A stretch of DNA of 57,496 bases from Candidatus Aminicenantota bacterium (GCA_030691735.1 JAUYDS010000122.1:1-57496); one strand, 5' to 3'; shown: positions 41,826-51,394, counted from the stretch's first letter. The notes: generated by a model not told the origin, from the letters alone. Program-made: numbers and translations.

Positions 41826-44534
41826 CTAAACGTCCCCGGGATGAGGCACCGGCAGCCCTTCGGCCGCGCAGACTCGTCTCAGCGCGGACAAGCTCCTAGG
41901 ATCCGCGAAATCATAGAACTCGGCGAACGGCCGGAGGAGCAGGTCCACGACCTCGGCCGTCTGAGGATCGAACGCCTCCGCCACGCACTGCCGGACCTCG
42001 GCCAGATCGACCCGGCTCAACTTGAGGGTCATGAACTCCGCCACGAGCCCCTTGTGGACGCGGAGCGGGCCGAGGCCGCGCGAGAGAATGTAGTCCTTGG
42101 CCCGGTTGATCCGTTTTTCGCCGAGATCGCTCAGGATGTTCAGATATTTCTGATGGAGGACCCATTCGTCGAGGAGATGGGCCACTTCGAGAGCGTTGAA
42201 GCTTTCCCAGAACGCGACCCGGGCGCCCGGCTTGATCAGGCTGCCGATGACAAAGGCGCCCGCCTGATAACCGGAGAGTCCTTTCTTAAGGCAGATGGCC
42301 AGGGCCGAGCGGAGAAGCATGACCTGGCGCTCGGGCGTGAGCAGTTCGTAAGCCGCGAGGTTGATCAAGTGAGTGCCGAGCGTGGCGTCCAGCAGGCGCC
42401 TGACGAGCGTCTCCCGGTTAATGTCGAAGCATTTGTTGACGAAGGCCGCCCGCTGGGGATCCGCGCTCATCCGGCCGAAGCGGACCGAGTGGCCCAGGTC
42501 TTGAAGGCTGTCGAATTCGGACGCGGCCACATTTTCCAGGATCCTTCGATATTCGCGATAATAGGCCGCCAAGCTCTCGAACCGCTTCCGCTCCGTGGGG
42601 GACAGATCGACCTTCTCCCCGGCCATGAAGCGGAGCAGGCGGGCCGGCGCGTAGACCGCTTTGCCGATGTAGAGGATCTTGTTCCGGCTCGAGATCGTGA
42701 TCCAATCCCCTTCGCACAGGGTTAAGCCGTCGCGATTGATGAGCAAGTGCTGGTCGTGGTCGATCCGGACGCCATCTCCTTCGAGGTTCAGCAAGGCCGG
42801 GATCCCCAAGTTCTGAGCGGCCGTCACCACGTGGATGGCGGCCGGGCTCAAACTACAGATCCCGTTGACTTTCTGCATCTCGACCGCGTCCGTCGGATTG
42901 AACCGTTCCTTGGTCAGGATGACATGCTCGCCGCTGCGTTCCTCGCGCGCGCGGCGGGCCCGGACGCCGGAAAAATAGAGCCGGCCCGTGACGGCCGATC
43001 GCGGCAGCACCGACAAGCCTTGGCAAAACGGGGTGAGCACGTGGAGCGATTTCGCGTCGATGGCGTCGGATTCGATCTGACGGATGTGGTAGGGCTTGAT
43101 CAGCTCCCGGACCCGATCGGAACTGATCTTGTTGGCCCGATGCATGTCCATGACGGACGTCACCATGCCCGCTCCGGACAGTTCGGCCGGGTTGACCTGG
43201 AGAACCGTGAACGTGCCGTGGACGCCGGTGAATTCGACCATGACCGGACCGCGGAAGATTTCCTCGAGCTGGGCCAGCCGGTCCCAGAAATGGAAGACGG
43301 CCGGGAAATCGCGCCGCGTTTCTTCGCGGCTCAGGAAATGCCGCTCTTCCGGCCGGAGCCGGCCGGTCATCAGGTCCTCGCCGAAGACGGCTCGGGCGAA
43401 CTGGAGGAAGACGCCGGTCCCCAAACGGGGATGACGGCTGTAAAGGACGCCGGCGTAGGACGACCTGTCGATGACGCTGCAGACCATTCTCTGGAAGATC
43501 ACGGCGGGGTAATGGGTCTCGCGGACCATGAAATTGCGGAGGGCGTCCATATGGCCGTCGTAATATTCATACGTTTTTATCAGAAAGAAGAGGATCTGGG
43601 CGAAGGCGCTGGACAGCAGGCCTGGATCGCGCTTCTCGATGGCGGCTTCGATCCGAAGGGCCAGATCGAGATTCTGGGTCATGGTCAGGTCGGGCCGGAT
43701 CTCCTTTTCGAACGGCCGGAACGCATCCGGGTCCAATGTTTCGAGGATGGTCTTCCGGTTGTTCAAACGGATCTTGACCGCGCCCGATTTTCCATAGCGG
43801 CGCGGAAGCCCCGGGAACATGGCCGGCGTCAGTCCGACGTTCAGATACGTCGGCATGAACCCGGGAATGTATTCCGGCATGGCTGAGCGCATGGCGATGA
43901 GGAGAGGATTGTCGGGATCCTCGAGCTTCCGGCCGCTGAGGGTTTCCAGATTGCGGATGGCGGCCTGAACCCGTTTTTCCCTGGCCGTCGGAGCGAGTTT
44001 ATAAGCGCCGGCCGAGAGGAGATTGAAATCCGCGGTGGTGAAGCCGCGGCGGGAGAGATTCAAGAGGATGGACCCCTTGTTGCTGATCTGGGCTTCGCTG
44101 AATTCCCCGGCCGTCGTGTAGGGAACGACATACTCGTTCTCGATCAGCGTCTTGCCCGAGAACCGCGGCCACATACCCTGGTGGACTTCCAGGGTCCGGC
44201 GGGCCAGCTCCCGGCGTGCGGATGATATCCCCTGACGGGCCTTGAGGATCAGGTCCAGATGTTCGATCGCCGTCGCCTGGGGAACGCGATCGAGATAGCG
44301 GACATCATAATCGCGAACGGCGACCGTCCCGGACGCTCCATCGGACATCCGATAATCGATCTCCGCCGGAAGATATCCCGGCTGGCGCTTGAAGACGCGT
44401 CCCGCGACGCGATGCTCGAGGTTCGTGGCGATCAGCCGGGCGCTGGTGTATTCCGAACGGACCTGGGTGACCCTTAAAAGGGAGCGGGGCGCGACCGAGG
44501 CCTTTCCCGGCCGCTTTCGTTTCGCGACGCTCAT
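41826..44534 (-). CDS. PPDK/PEP-synthase-like dikinase with a non-homologous C-terminal half
   Basis: 902 residues from ATG 44534 (ATG 44561 is an alternative). Residues about 80-450 resemble the PPDK ATP-grasp domain: ISNKGSILLNLSRRGF, AIRNLETLSGRKLEDPDNPLL, and E434...LQ446VN448. E434 and Q446 match catalytic E and Q spacing, but the usual Arg two residues after Q is N448. Residues about 500-600 are a swivelling phosphohistidine domain with AIH568VVTAAQNLGIPAL. The PEP/pyruvate TIM barrel is missing; residues about 620-902 are a helical region with no recognised family. The reaction is therefore unknown. The start overlaps a 20-codon leader ORF. Confidence 0.75.
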   Translation of the reverse strand: MSVAKRKRPGKASVAPRSLLRVTQVRSEYTSARLIATNLEHRVAGRVFKRQPGYLPAEIDYRMSDGASGTVAVRDYDVRYLDRVPQATAIEHLDLILKARQGISSARRELARRTLEVHQGMWPRFSGKTLIENEYVVPYTTAGEFSEAQISNKGSILLNLSRRGFTTADFNLLSAGAYKLAPTAREKRVQAAIRNLETLSGRKLEDPDNPLLIAMRSAMPEYIPGFMPTYLNVGLTPAMFPGLPRRYGKSGAVKIRLNNRKTILETLDPDAFRPFEKEIRPDLTMTQNLDLALRIEAAIEKRDPGLLSSAFAQILFFLIKTYEYYDGHMDALRNFMVRETHYPAVIFQRMVCSVIDRSSYAGVLYSRHPRLGTGVFLQFARAVFGEDLMTGRLRPEERHFLSREETRRDFPAVFHFWDRLAQLEEIFRGPVMVEFTGVHGTFTVLQVNPAELSGAGMVTSVMDMHRANKISSDRVRELIKPYHIRQIESDAIDAKSLHVLTPFCQGLSVLPRSAVTGRLYFSGVRARRAREERSGEHVILTKERFNPTDAVEMQKVNGICSLSPAAIHVVTAAQNLGIPALLNLEGDGVRIDHDQHLLINRDGLTLCEGDWITISSRNKILYIGKAVYAPARLLRFMAGEKVDLSPTERKRFESLAAYYREYRRILENVAASEFDSLQDLGHSVRFGRMSADPQRAAFVNKCFDINRETLVRRLLDATLGTHLINLAAYELLTPERQVMLLRSALAICLKKGLSGYQAGAFVIGSLIKPGARVAFWESFNALEVAHLLDEWVLHQKYLNILSDLGEKRINRAKDYILSRGLGPLRVHKGLVAEFMTLKLSRVDLAEVRQCVAEAFDPQTAEVVDLLLRPFAEFYDFADPRSLSALRRVCAAEGLPVPHPGDV

Positions 44535-44593
44535 TCGGCGGCCAGAGCGGCCGCGCTCCATCCCACGGTCCTGACGAATTCCCTGCGTTTCAT
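44531..44593 (-). CDS. 20-codon ORF with a twin-arginine signal, overlapping the dikinase start
   Basis: MKRREFVRTVGWSAAALAAE then TGA. It has its own GGGAGG ribosome site, and its stop overlaps the dikinase ATG (AATGAG). The sequence is exactly that of a Tat signal peptide start. It may be a coupling leader peptide, or the stump of an exported protein gene lost by deletion. Confidence 0.5.
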   Translation of the reverse strand: MKRREFVRTVGWSAAALAAE

Positions 44594-44631
44594 CGCCCGT
44601 CCTCCCTGCCCGTAAGATATTCAAACTTATC

Positions 44632-44660
44632 TTTAAAGTAAAGCGGGGCGGTGCTAAAAT
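44632..44660 (+). promoter_or_regulatory. Promoter of the TonB-dependent receptor gene
   Basis: TTTAAA (44632-44637), 17 nt, TAAAAT (44655-44660), 22 nt before the ATG. It lies in the short divergent gap with the dikinase gene. Confidence 0.4.
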
Positions 44661-44681
44661 GAGGGCCAAAGGACATTTGCC

Positions 44682-47525
44682 ATGAACCGACATCAAAGAA
44701 GTCAATCCCGGCGCCGGCTCATCTTGGCCGGCATCGGCATCTGCGTCATCGCCCTGGAATTGGCCTTCGCCATAGAGACGGGCGAGATCAAAGGGAAGGT
44801 CAAAGACGAGAACGGCGCGGGCCTGCCCGGGGTCGAGATCACGGCCGCCGGCCCCTCGCTCCAAGGCCTGCGCACGATCCTCTCCTCGAAGGACGGCGAC
44901 TTTCATGTTTCGCTCCTGCCGGTCGGGAAATACACGCTGACTTTCAAGCTCCAGGGATTCAACAGGGTCAAGCAGGAGAACGTCGTCGTCCGCCTGGGCA
45001 TGACGACCGGCCTGGCCGTTATTATGCCGCTGGCCTCCCTCCAAAAAGAGATCGTGGTCACGGCCGAAGCCCCGCTCATCGATAAAACCTCGACGGACAC
45101 GTCCTATCGCCTCAGCGCTGCGGACCTGGCCAAGGTCCCGGCCATGAACCGGACAGTCGTCGATGCCGTCAAGTTCGCCCCGGGCGTCACCGGCGTCCGG
45201 ATGAACACCCGCCGCGGCACGGCGTCCGAAGGCCAGCCGAGCTTCCGGGGCGAGGGCGAAGAGGGCAACACCTGGATCGTGGACGGGCTGGCTATCAGCG
45301 GCGTTCGCCTCAAGGACTCCGGAGTGAGGCTGAACTACGATTCGCTCGACGAGATCCAGGTCATCTCCGACCCGTTCAGCCCGGAGTTCGGCTCGGCCTT
45401 CGGCGGCATCATCAACATGGTCACCAAAAGCGGCTCGAACGAGTTCCGGGGCGAGGCGAGCCTCGTCTTCATGAACAAGAACCTCCAGGCGAGCCGGCAG
45501 TCCCAGCTTTCGGTCTTGAGCGAGCCGGAATATTTTTCCAACGGCAACTGGTATCTCGACCTGGGCGGCCCCATCCTCAAGGACAAGCTCTGGTTCTTCC
45601 TGTCCGAGAACTATTACACGAACACCGAGCAGACCCGGGACGGCACCCTGGACTATCTCTCCATCCCGGGCGGGCAGAAGACGACCGGCCGCAACAACGT
45701 CTTCGCCAAGCTCACCTACGCGATTAATCCCAATCACAACCTCTCGCTGACCGCGATCTACGACAAGTCCTTCCCGCAAAAAGGCGGCACGGGCCTGCCC
45801 GAGATGAACGAGGAGAACGCCGCCAAAGACCTGATCGTCCGGATGAACTATAAGGGGATCCTGAACGCGACGACGTTCATCGAGGCCGGGCTCGGCCTCG
45901 TCCAGCGGAAATCGTTCAAACATCCCGTCTCCGACGACCTGGGCCCGGCCCAGTATTTCATCAACGACCTGGCCCAAAACATCCACAGCTCCTACGGCAA
46001 CGTCGCCGACAACGAGAAGCGTCTGGACCTCAGCTTCAAGTTCAACAAGTATCTCGAGACCGAGACGTTCGGCCATCACGAGATCGGCCTCGGACTCGAG
46101 TATTACGACTTGTCCTCCGACTTCCGTTCGGAGTTCAGCGGGCGGGACGAGGACCCCTTTCCGGGGAACGGCTACGACAACGGGACAAAATATTTCTTCG
46201 ACACCTGGAAGAACGGCGCGGGGACCCCGACCACGTTCCGCGAATACGGCGTCTTCAACTTCAAGAATTCGGCGCGGGGCATCGGGATCTACCTCAAGGA
46301 CAAGGTCTCGTGGGACCGCATCACCCTCATGGCCGGCATCCGCAGTCAGACCCAGCTCTGCCTGGACGGGCAGGGCCAAAAGATCTGGGCTTGGGACCTC
46401 GCCGACTTTTTTTCCCCCCGGCTGTCCTTGATCGCCGACCTGACCAAGGACGGCGCGAACATCCTGAAGCTCGCCTGGGGCCGCTTTTCGGACCCGATCA
46501 CGACCATGCCCCTCGGCTTTTTCAATCCGGGCGGCAGTCTGACCTATCGCGATTACGTCTGGACCGGGCCGGCCCATCCCTCGGACGCCGAGATCCACGA
46601 CCCGTCGAACTGGATCTATGACTGGGGGCTGCCCATGCAGCGGTTTGCCGTCGGGAGCGGCATCTCGCCCAATTTCCAAAGCCGAATTCTCCTCGAGTTC
46701 GACCGGCGGATCGGCCGGGACTGGGCGGTCAAGGCCCGCTATGTCCATTCCAACGCCGAGAAGCTCCTGGAGGCGTTGATGCTCTTCGATCCGGGTTCAA
46801 CGCTGGGCTACAAGCTCTCCTACGAGAACTTCGAACACAAAAGGCGGTCCTACGACGGTTTCGAGATCGAGCTCAACGGCAAGATCGGCCGGGATTTTTT
46901 CCTGAACGCGTCCTATTCCCACGCGCTGTCTGAGGGGACGAACCCCGGACAAACCGAAACGGGCGGCTGGGGGAAGGAGGAAGGCAGCACGAACTACGTC
47001 GGCCTGTTCGGAAAACATATGTATATCCCGGCCATCCCGGAGCTGGCGGACGTGAAAGCGGAAAACGACCGGATGTTCGGCGGCCTGGGCGGCCGGGGGA
47101 TCGGCGATGAAGGATGGTACGGCAAACTCCCCTACTCGGTCGACCACGACCTCAAAGTCAACGCCATGGTCAACGCGCCGTTCGGCATCCTCTGCTCGGC
47201 GGCGTTCGAATTTATTTCTGGCTATTATTGGGAGAAGCTGGGCTACGTGCCCGGTTTCCTCGACTATTACGCCTTCCCCGAAGGCCGCGGAACGCGCGAG
47301 ACGCCCGCCCACAGTTATGTCGACCTGTCCCTCGAAAAATCGTTCGCGGTGCCGATCAAAGGATTTCTCAAGGACGCCTCGCTCTCGGTGCGCCTGGACG
47401 TCTTTAATCTGCTCAACAGCCAGATCCCGATCTCCTACGTCAAACAGGATGTTTCCTTCTTCGGATCGGTCTGGGGCCGGCAGCAGCCGCGTCAAGCGCG
47501 GATCTCGGCCAAATTGAAGTTTTAA
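44682..47525 (+). CDS. Oar-like TonB-dependent outer-membrane receptor
   Basis: 947 residues: signal peptide (ILAGIGICVIALELAFA), a carboxypeptidase-regulatory-like domain (about 32-115; GEIKGKVKDENGAGLPGVEI), a plug (about 120-240; IVVTAEAPLIDK, FRGEGEEGNTWIVDG, GGIINMVTKSGSNEF) and a large beta-barrel ending in KLKF with the C-terminal Phe for BAM insertion. This is the Oar/SusC-like layout common in acidobacteria-type genomes. The ligand is unknown; no SusD-like partner is adjacent. It imports or exports large substrates, energised by TonB. Confidence 0.92.
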   Translation: MNRHQRSQSRRRLILAGIGICVIALELAFAIETGEIKGKVKDENGAGLPGVEITAAGPSLQGLRTILSSKDGDFHVSLLPVGKYTLTFKLQGFNRVKQENVVVRLGMTTGLAVIMPLASLQKEIVVTAEAPLIDKTSTDTSYRLSAADLAKVPAMNRTVVDAVKFAPGVTGVRMNTRRGTASEGQPSFRGEGEEGNTWIVDGLAISGVRLKDSGVRLNYDSLDEIQVISDPFSPEFGSAFGGIINMVTKSGSNEFRGEASLVFMNKNLQASRQSQLSVLSEPEYFSNGNWYLDLGGPILKDKLWFFLSENYYTNTEQTRDGTLDYLSIPGGQKTTGRNNVFAKLTYAINPNHNLSLTAIYDKSFPQKGGTGLPEMNEENAAKDLIVRMNYKGILNATTFIEAGLGLVQRKSFKHPVSDDLGPAQYFINDLAQNIHSSYGNVADNEKRLDLSFKFNKYLETETFGHHEIGLGLEYYDLSSDFRSEFSGRDEDPFPGNGYDNGTKYFFDTWKNGAGTPTTFREYGVFNFKNSARGIGIYLKDKVSWDRITLMAGIRSQTQLCLDGQGQKIWAWDLADFFSPRLSLIADLTKDGANILKLAWGRFSDPITTMPLGFFNPGGSLTYRDYVWTGPAHPSDAEIHDPSNWIYDWGLPMQRFAVGSGISPNFQSRILLEFDRRIGRDWAVKARYVHSNAEKLLEALMLFDPGSTLGYKLSYENFEHKRRSYDGFEIELNGKIGRDFFLNASYSHALSEGTNPGQTETGGWGKEEGSTNYVGLFGKHMYIPAIPELADVKAENDRMFGGLGGRGIGDEGWYGKLPYSVDHDLKVNAMVNAPFGILCSAAFEFISGYYWEKLGYVPGFLDYYAFPEGRGTRETPAHSYVDLSLEKSFAVPIKGFLKDASLSVRLDVFNLLNSQIPISYVKQDVSFFGSVWGRQQPRQARISAKLKF

Positions 47526-47527
47526 CA

Positions 47528-47640
47528 TAATCCCCCCTCACCCCCCTTTAGGAAAGGGGGGAATTCTTATCCCCCTTTTTTAAAGGGGGATGGAGGGGGA
47601 TTATGCTCCCCCTTTTTTAAAGGGGGGTGAGGGGGGATTA
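47528..47640. repeat. Array of C/G-tract palindromes with 23-bp inverted arms
   Basis: The arm 47528-47550 is the exact reverse complement of 47618-47640. Between them lie two further CCCCCTTTTTT/AAAGGGGG hairpins (about 47571-47601). The same 23-bp unit occurs at 31786-31808. The last three bases provide the glmS stop codon. It may also act as a two-way terminator between the convergent receptor and glmS genes. Confidence 0.85.
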
Positions 47641-49467
47641 TTCGACCGTCACGCTCTTGGCCAGGTTCCTCGGCTGATCGACGTCCGCTCCCCGTTTCGC
47701 CGCGATATAATAAGCGAACAACTGGAGGGGCACGACCGTGAGGAACGGCATCAGGAGCGGATGGGCCGCGGGGACGGGGATGACCGCGTCCACGCGCTGA
47801 CGGATCTGCGCGTCGTTCTCGTGGGCCACGGCCAGGACATACCCCAGCCGCGCTTTGATCTCTGAGATGTTGCTCAGCATCTTGTCGTAGACCCGGTCCT
47901 CGGGGATGATGGCCATGGTCGGCATATTTTCATCGATCAGGGCGATCGGCCCGTGCTTCATCTCGCCGCCGGGATAGGCCTCGGCGTGGATATAGGAGAT
48001 CTCCTTTAGCTTGAGCGCGCCCTCCATCGCGACGGGGAAATTCACCCACCGCCCGAGATATAGGAAATGGGAGAACGGCACGAAATGCAAGGCCAGGTCC
48101 TCGATCGTCTTGGCCTGTCCTAGGATCTTCTCCATCTTGTGCGGGATCCGTTGGAACTCCTGAATGAAGGCCAGGCTCGCCTTTTTATCCACCGCTCCCC
48201 GCGCCTGGGCCACGTACAGGGCGATGAGGGCCAGTGCCGTCATCTGGGCGGTGAAAGTCTTGGTCGCGGCCACGCCGATCTCCGGCCCGGCGTGCGTGTA
48301 GAGGACGCCGTCCGCCTCGCGGGCGATGGAGGAGCTGACAGTGTTCGTCACGGCCAGCACCGCCGCGCACTTGCCCTTCGACGCCCGCAGGGCGGCCAGC
48401 GTGTCGGCCGTTTCACCCGACTGGGAGATCACGACCACGAGGGTCTCCTTGTCCAGGATGATGTCCCGGTAGCGGAACTCCGAGCCGTACTCGACGTCGA
48501 CGGGAAGCTTCGCCAGCGACTCAAAGAAATACCGGCCGACGAGTCCGGCGTGATAGGACGTCCCGCAGGCGATGAGGACGGCCTTGCGGACCTTCTTCAG
48601 GAGCTGGGGCTTGACGCCGAGCTCATCGAGCAGGACCTTCCCCGAATCGAGAGAGGTCCGTCCGAGGAGCGTGTCCCGGACGACCTCGGGCTGTTCGAAG
48701 ATCTCCTTGAGCATGAAATGCTTGAACCCTCGTTTCTCGATCATCATCGGGTTCCAGGCGAGCGTCTCGACCTTTTTTTTGACGGCGTTCCCCTTGAAGT
48801 CGGTGAACGTGACCCCCGACGGCTCGAGGATCGCCATCTCCCCGTCGTCGAGAAAGGCCACCTTCTGCGTATGGCTGAGGATCGGGTTGATGTCCGAGGA
48901 AAGGAGGTATTCGTCGTCGCCGAAGCCGACGACGACCGGAGGCCCGAGCTTGGCCGCCACGATCTTGTCCGGATCGTCGGCCGAGATCGCGGCGATGGCG
49001 AACGCGCCTTCCAGGACGGCGATCGCCGCCCGCACGGCGTTCTCAAGCGATCCTTTGAAATGCTTCTCGATGAGGTGGGCGATGACCTCGGTGTCGGTCT
49101 CCGTGGTGAATGTATGGCCTTCGTCCTTGAGCTTCCGCTTGAGGACCAGGTAGTTCTCGATGATCCCGTTGTGGACGATGACGATCCGGCCGCTGCAGTC
49201 CCGGTGAGGATGGGCGTTCTCCTCGCTCGGCCGGCCGTGCGTGGCCCAGCGCGTGTGACCCAGGCCGTAGGACCCGGCCAGAGGCGACTTCTTCAGGCTC
49301 GCCTCGAGCTCCTTGATCTTGCCCTTGACCCTTTTGACATGGATCTTGCCTTTATCGACCAGGGCCACTCCGGCCGAATCGTAGCCGCGATATTCGAGCT
49401 TCTTCAGCCCTTCGATGAGGATGGGAACGACCTTCTTTGGGCCGATATAGCCGATGATTCCGCACAT
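47638..49467 (-). CDS. glmS: Glutamine-fructose-6-phosphate aminotransferase
   Basis: 609 residues, standard length. MCGIIGYIG exposes Cys2 as the N-terminal nucleophile of the glutaminase domain, with GHTRWATHGRPS; two SIS domains follow (ACGTSYHAGLVG, ISQSGETADTLAALR, TKTFTAQM) and the C-terminus is DQPRNLAKSVTVE. It makes glucosamine-6-phosphate for peptidoglycan and LPS. It lies 9 nt downstream of glmU. No glmS ribozyme is visible upstream. Confidence 0.97.
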   Translation of the reverse strand: MCGIIGYIGPKKVVPILIEGLKKLEYRGYDSAGVALVDKGKIHVKRVKGKIKELEASLKKSPLAGSYGLGHTRWATHGRPSEENAHPHRDCSGRIVIVHNGIIENYLVLKRKLKDEGHTFTTETDTEVIAHLIEKHFKGSLENAVRAAIAVLEGAFAIAAISADDPDKIVAAKLGPPVVVGFGDDEYLLSSDINPILSHTQKVAFLDDGEMAILEPSGVTFTDFKGNAVKKKVETLAWNPMMIEKRGFKHFMLKEIFEQPEVVRDTLLGRTSLDSGKVLLDELGVKPQLLKKVRKAVLIACGTSYHAGLVGRYFFESLAKLPVDVEYGSEFRYRDIILDKETLVVVISQSGETADTLAALRASKGKCAAVLAVTNTVSSSIAREADGVLYTHAGPEIGVAATKTFTAQMTALALIALYVAQARGAVDKKASLAFIQEFQRIPHKMEKILGQAKTIEDLALHFVPFSHFLYLGRWVNFPVAMEGALKLKEISYIHAEAYPGGEMKHGPIALIDENMPTMAIIPEDRVYDKMLSNISEIKARLGYVLAVAHENDAQIRQRVDAVIPVPAAHPLLMPFLTVVPLQLFAYYIAAKRGADVDQPRNLAKSVTVE

Positions 49468-49476
49468 GGGGCCCCT

Positions 49477-50880
49477 CTATCGCGGAGGACTCTCGCTCTT
49501 CCGCTTCTCCCGTTTTCGTCGGGCCCAATCCGCCTTCTCGATCTGCCGGCTGCGGGCAACGGCCAGCGCGTACGGGGAGACATCCTTGGTGATGACCGAT
49601 CCCGCGGCGATATAAGCCCCCCGGCCGATCCTGACCGGCGCGACGAGCTCCGTGCCGGAGCCGATGAAGGCGCCGGCTTCGATGATCGTCCGGTGCTTCC
49701 GGACGCCGTCATAATTGCAAGTGATCGTGCCGGCGCCAATGTTGACCCCCTCGTGGATTTCGCTGTCGCCGAGGTAAGTGAGGTGCCCGGCCTTCGCCGC
49801 CCGGCCGAAATCGGTGTTCTTCATCTCGACGAAATTGCCGACATGCGAGCCGGCGCGGAGAAAGGTCTTCGGCCGCAGGCGGGCGAACGGGCCGACCGTG
49901 ACGCCCTCCTCGATGGTCACGTCCTCCATGACGGTCGAGCTGAAGACCGTGACGCCGTCGGCGATGCGGGAATTGATGATATGAGCGCCCGGATAGAGGC
50001 GGCAGCGGGCGCCGACGGTTGTCCGGCCTTCGAGAACGACCGAGGGATAAACGATCGTGTCCCGGCCGATCTCGACATCCAGGTCGATCCAAGTCGAAGC
50101 GGGATTTAGGAAGGTGACGCCGGACTCGGCCACCTCGCGGATCTTGCGCTCGCGGAGGACATCCATGGCCCGGCTCAGGTCGAGGCGGGTATCGACCTGA
50201 ACGATGGCTCGGGAGTCCGGGGTTTTAAACGCCTTCACTTTTTTCCCGGCGGCGGAGAGGATGGCCAGGATGTCGCTCAAATCGTATTCCCCGGCCTTGT
50301 TCCTGTTCGCGCCTTTGGGAAGGGCCCACAGCAGATCTCTCGTCTTGAACGCATAAACCGACGTATCCACTTCGCGAACCGCCCGTTCGCGAAGGCCCGC
50401 CTCTTTGTCCTCGACGATCCGAACGCATCCGTCATCGGCGCGGATGATCCGTCCGAATCCCGAAGGGTCCTCGACGTCCGCGCTAAGGATCGTAGCGGCA
50501 TTCCCGCGCCGCCGATGGAAGGAGAGAAGGGACCGCAGGGCTGCAGGTTGGATAAGGGGAAGGTCGGCGGGCATGACCAGAATGTCGGCGGCCGCGTTTT
50601 CGCGAAGGATGCTCTTCGCCGCCAAAACCGCGTCGGCCGTGCCTTTCGGCACTTTCTGATGGACGAATCCGACGCGGAGCAGGAGCGCTTCTTCCATCAC
50701 CGCTTCGCGCTGATGCCCGACGACGACGGTGGTTTTAGCAGGCTTGAGGCTCTGGACGGTCTCGCAGACCAGTCTGAGCATGGACCGGCCGAGCAAGGGA
50801 TGAAGAATCTTGTTGGACTCGGAGCGAAAGCGGCCGCCCCGCCCCGCGGCCAGGACAAGCGCCAACAAGGGTCGTTTCAT
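49477..50880 (-). CDS. glmU: Bifunctional UDP-GlcNAc pyrophosphorylase/glucosamine-1-phosphate acetyltransferase
   Basis: 467 residues. LALVLAAGRGGRFRSESNKIL is the nucleotidyl-transfer loop, HQKVPKGTADAVLAA and MPADLPLIQ follow. From about residue 260 the left-handed beta-helix hexapeptides appear, with FVEMKNTDFGRAAKAGHLTYLGD and ACNYDG-like TITCNYDGVRKHRTIIE for acetyl-CoA. It supplies UDP-GlcNAc, the substrate of LpxA and MurA. Starts one base after the TPR gene's stop region. Confidence 0.95.
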   Translation of the reverse strand: MKRPLLALVLAAGRGGRFRSESNKILHPLLGRSMLRLVCETVQSLKPAKTTVVVGHQREAVMEEALLLRVGFVHQKVPKGTADAVLAAKSILRENAAADILVMPADLPLIQPAALRSLLSFHRRRGNAATILSADVEDPSGFGRIIRADDGCVRIVEDKEAGLRERAVREVDTSVYAFKTRDLLWALPKGANRNKAGEYDLSDILAILSAAGKKVKAFKTPDSRAIVQVDTRLDLSRAMDVLRERKIREVAESGVTFLNPASTWIDLDVEIGRDTIVYPSVVLEGRTTVGARCRLYPGAHIINSRIADGVTVFSSTVMEDVTIEEGVTVGPFARLRPKTFLRAGSHVGNFVEMKNTDFGRAAKAGHLTYLGDSEIHEGVNIGAGTITCNYDGVRKHRTIIEAGAFIGSGTELVAPVRIGRGAYIAAGSVITKDVSPYALAVARSRQIEKADWARRKREKRKSESPPR

Positions 50881-50881
50881 C

Positions 50882-51394
50882 TCAGACGATGCGGGTGATG
50901 AGCTTGAACTTCTTGTCGTCCCGCAGCGGTTCGAAATCGGATTCGTTCTGAGCCAGGGTTCTGAAGAACTTATCGATCTGGATGGCCTTTTTCAAATGCT
51001 CGAGGGCGGCATCGCTCTGGCCCATCAGGCAAAAGAGATCGGCCAGGGCGTAGTGCACCCGGCCCTCTTCGGGATTCATTTTCTGGGCTTTTTCGAGAAG
51101 TTTCTGGGCCTCTTCGAACTCGCCGGCATTGGTCTTGTAGACCCCATAGTGATAATGATCCTCGAACGTTTTCAGAGGAACCGGGCTCTTGGGCTCCCGG
51201 ACCTTTTCCTCCGAGATCGCGATATACATCTTGGCCCGGTCGACCAATTCTCTCTCTGCGGGGTACTTCTCGATGAAGCTTCGGAACGATTCGGCGGCCT
51301 TCTCGAATTTCTGCCTGCGGAATTCCTTGCTGGCTTCGGCATAAGCGCCCAAGGCCTTCTGATAGTCGTCTTTTCTCGTTTTTTCGTCTTTCAC
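50882..51394 (-). CDS. Small cytoplasmic TPR protein
   Basis: 170 residues from a GTG. Tetratricopeptide units are visible: FRRQKFEKAAESFRSFIEKYP, YGVYKTNAGEFEEAQKLLEKA and YALADLFCLMGQSDAALEHLKK. There is no signal peptide or membrane segment. It lies between lpxC (44 nt) and glmU (1 nt), so it belongs to an envelope-precursor operon and may be an adaptor. No specific family recognised. Confidence 0.8.
   Translation of the reverse strand: MKDEKTRKDDYQKALGAYAEASKEFRRQKFEKAAESFRSFIEKYPAERELVDRAKMYIAISEEKVREPKSPVPLKTFEDHYHYGVYKTNAGEFEEAQKLLEKAQKMNPEEGRVHYALADLFCLMGQSDAALEHLKKAIQIDKFFRTLAQNESDFEPLRDDKKFKLITRIV

Noticed and set aside
41826..46748. A 1640-codon open frame on the minus strand
   Set aside because: Its first ~735 codons are the antisense of the TonB receptor gene (44682-47525); only the part from about 44534 shows a real protein family.
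47528..47640. CRISPR array
   Set aside because: The repeated units are palindromic C/G tracts without regular unique spacers; no cas genes are present.
49468..49476. glmS ribozyme/riboswitch
   Set aside because: Only 9 nt separate glmU and glmS; there is no space for the ribozyme.
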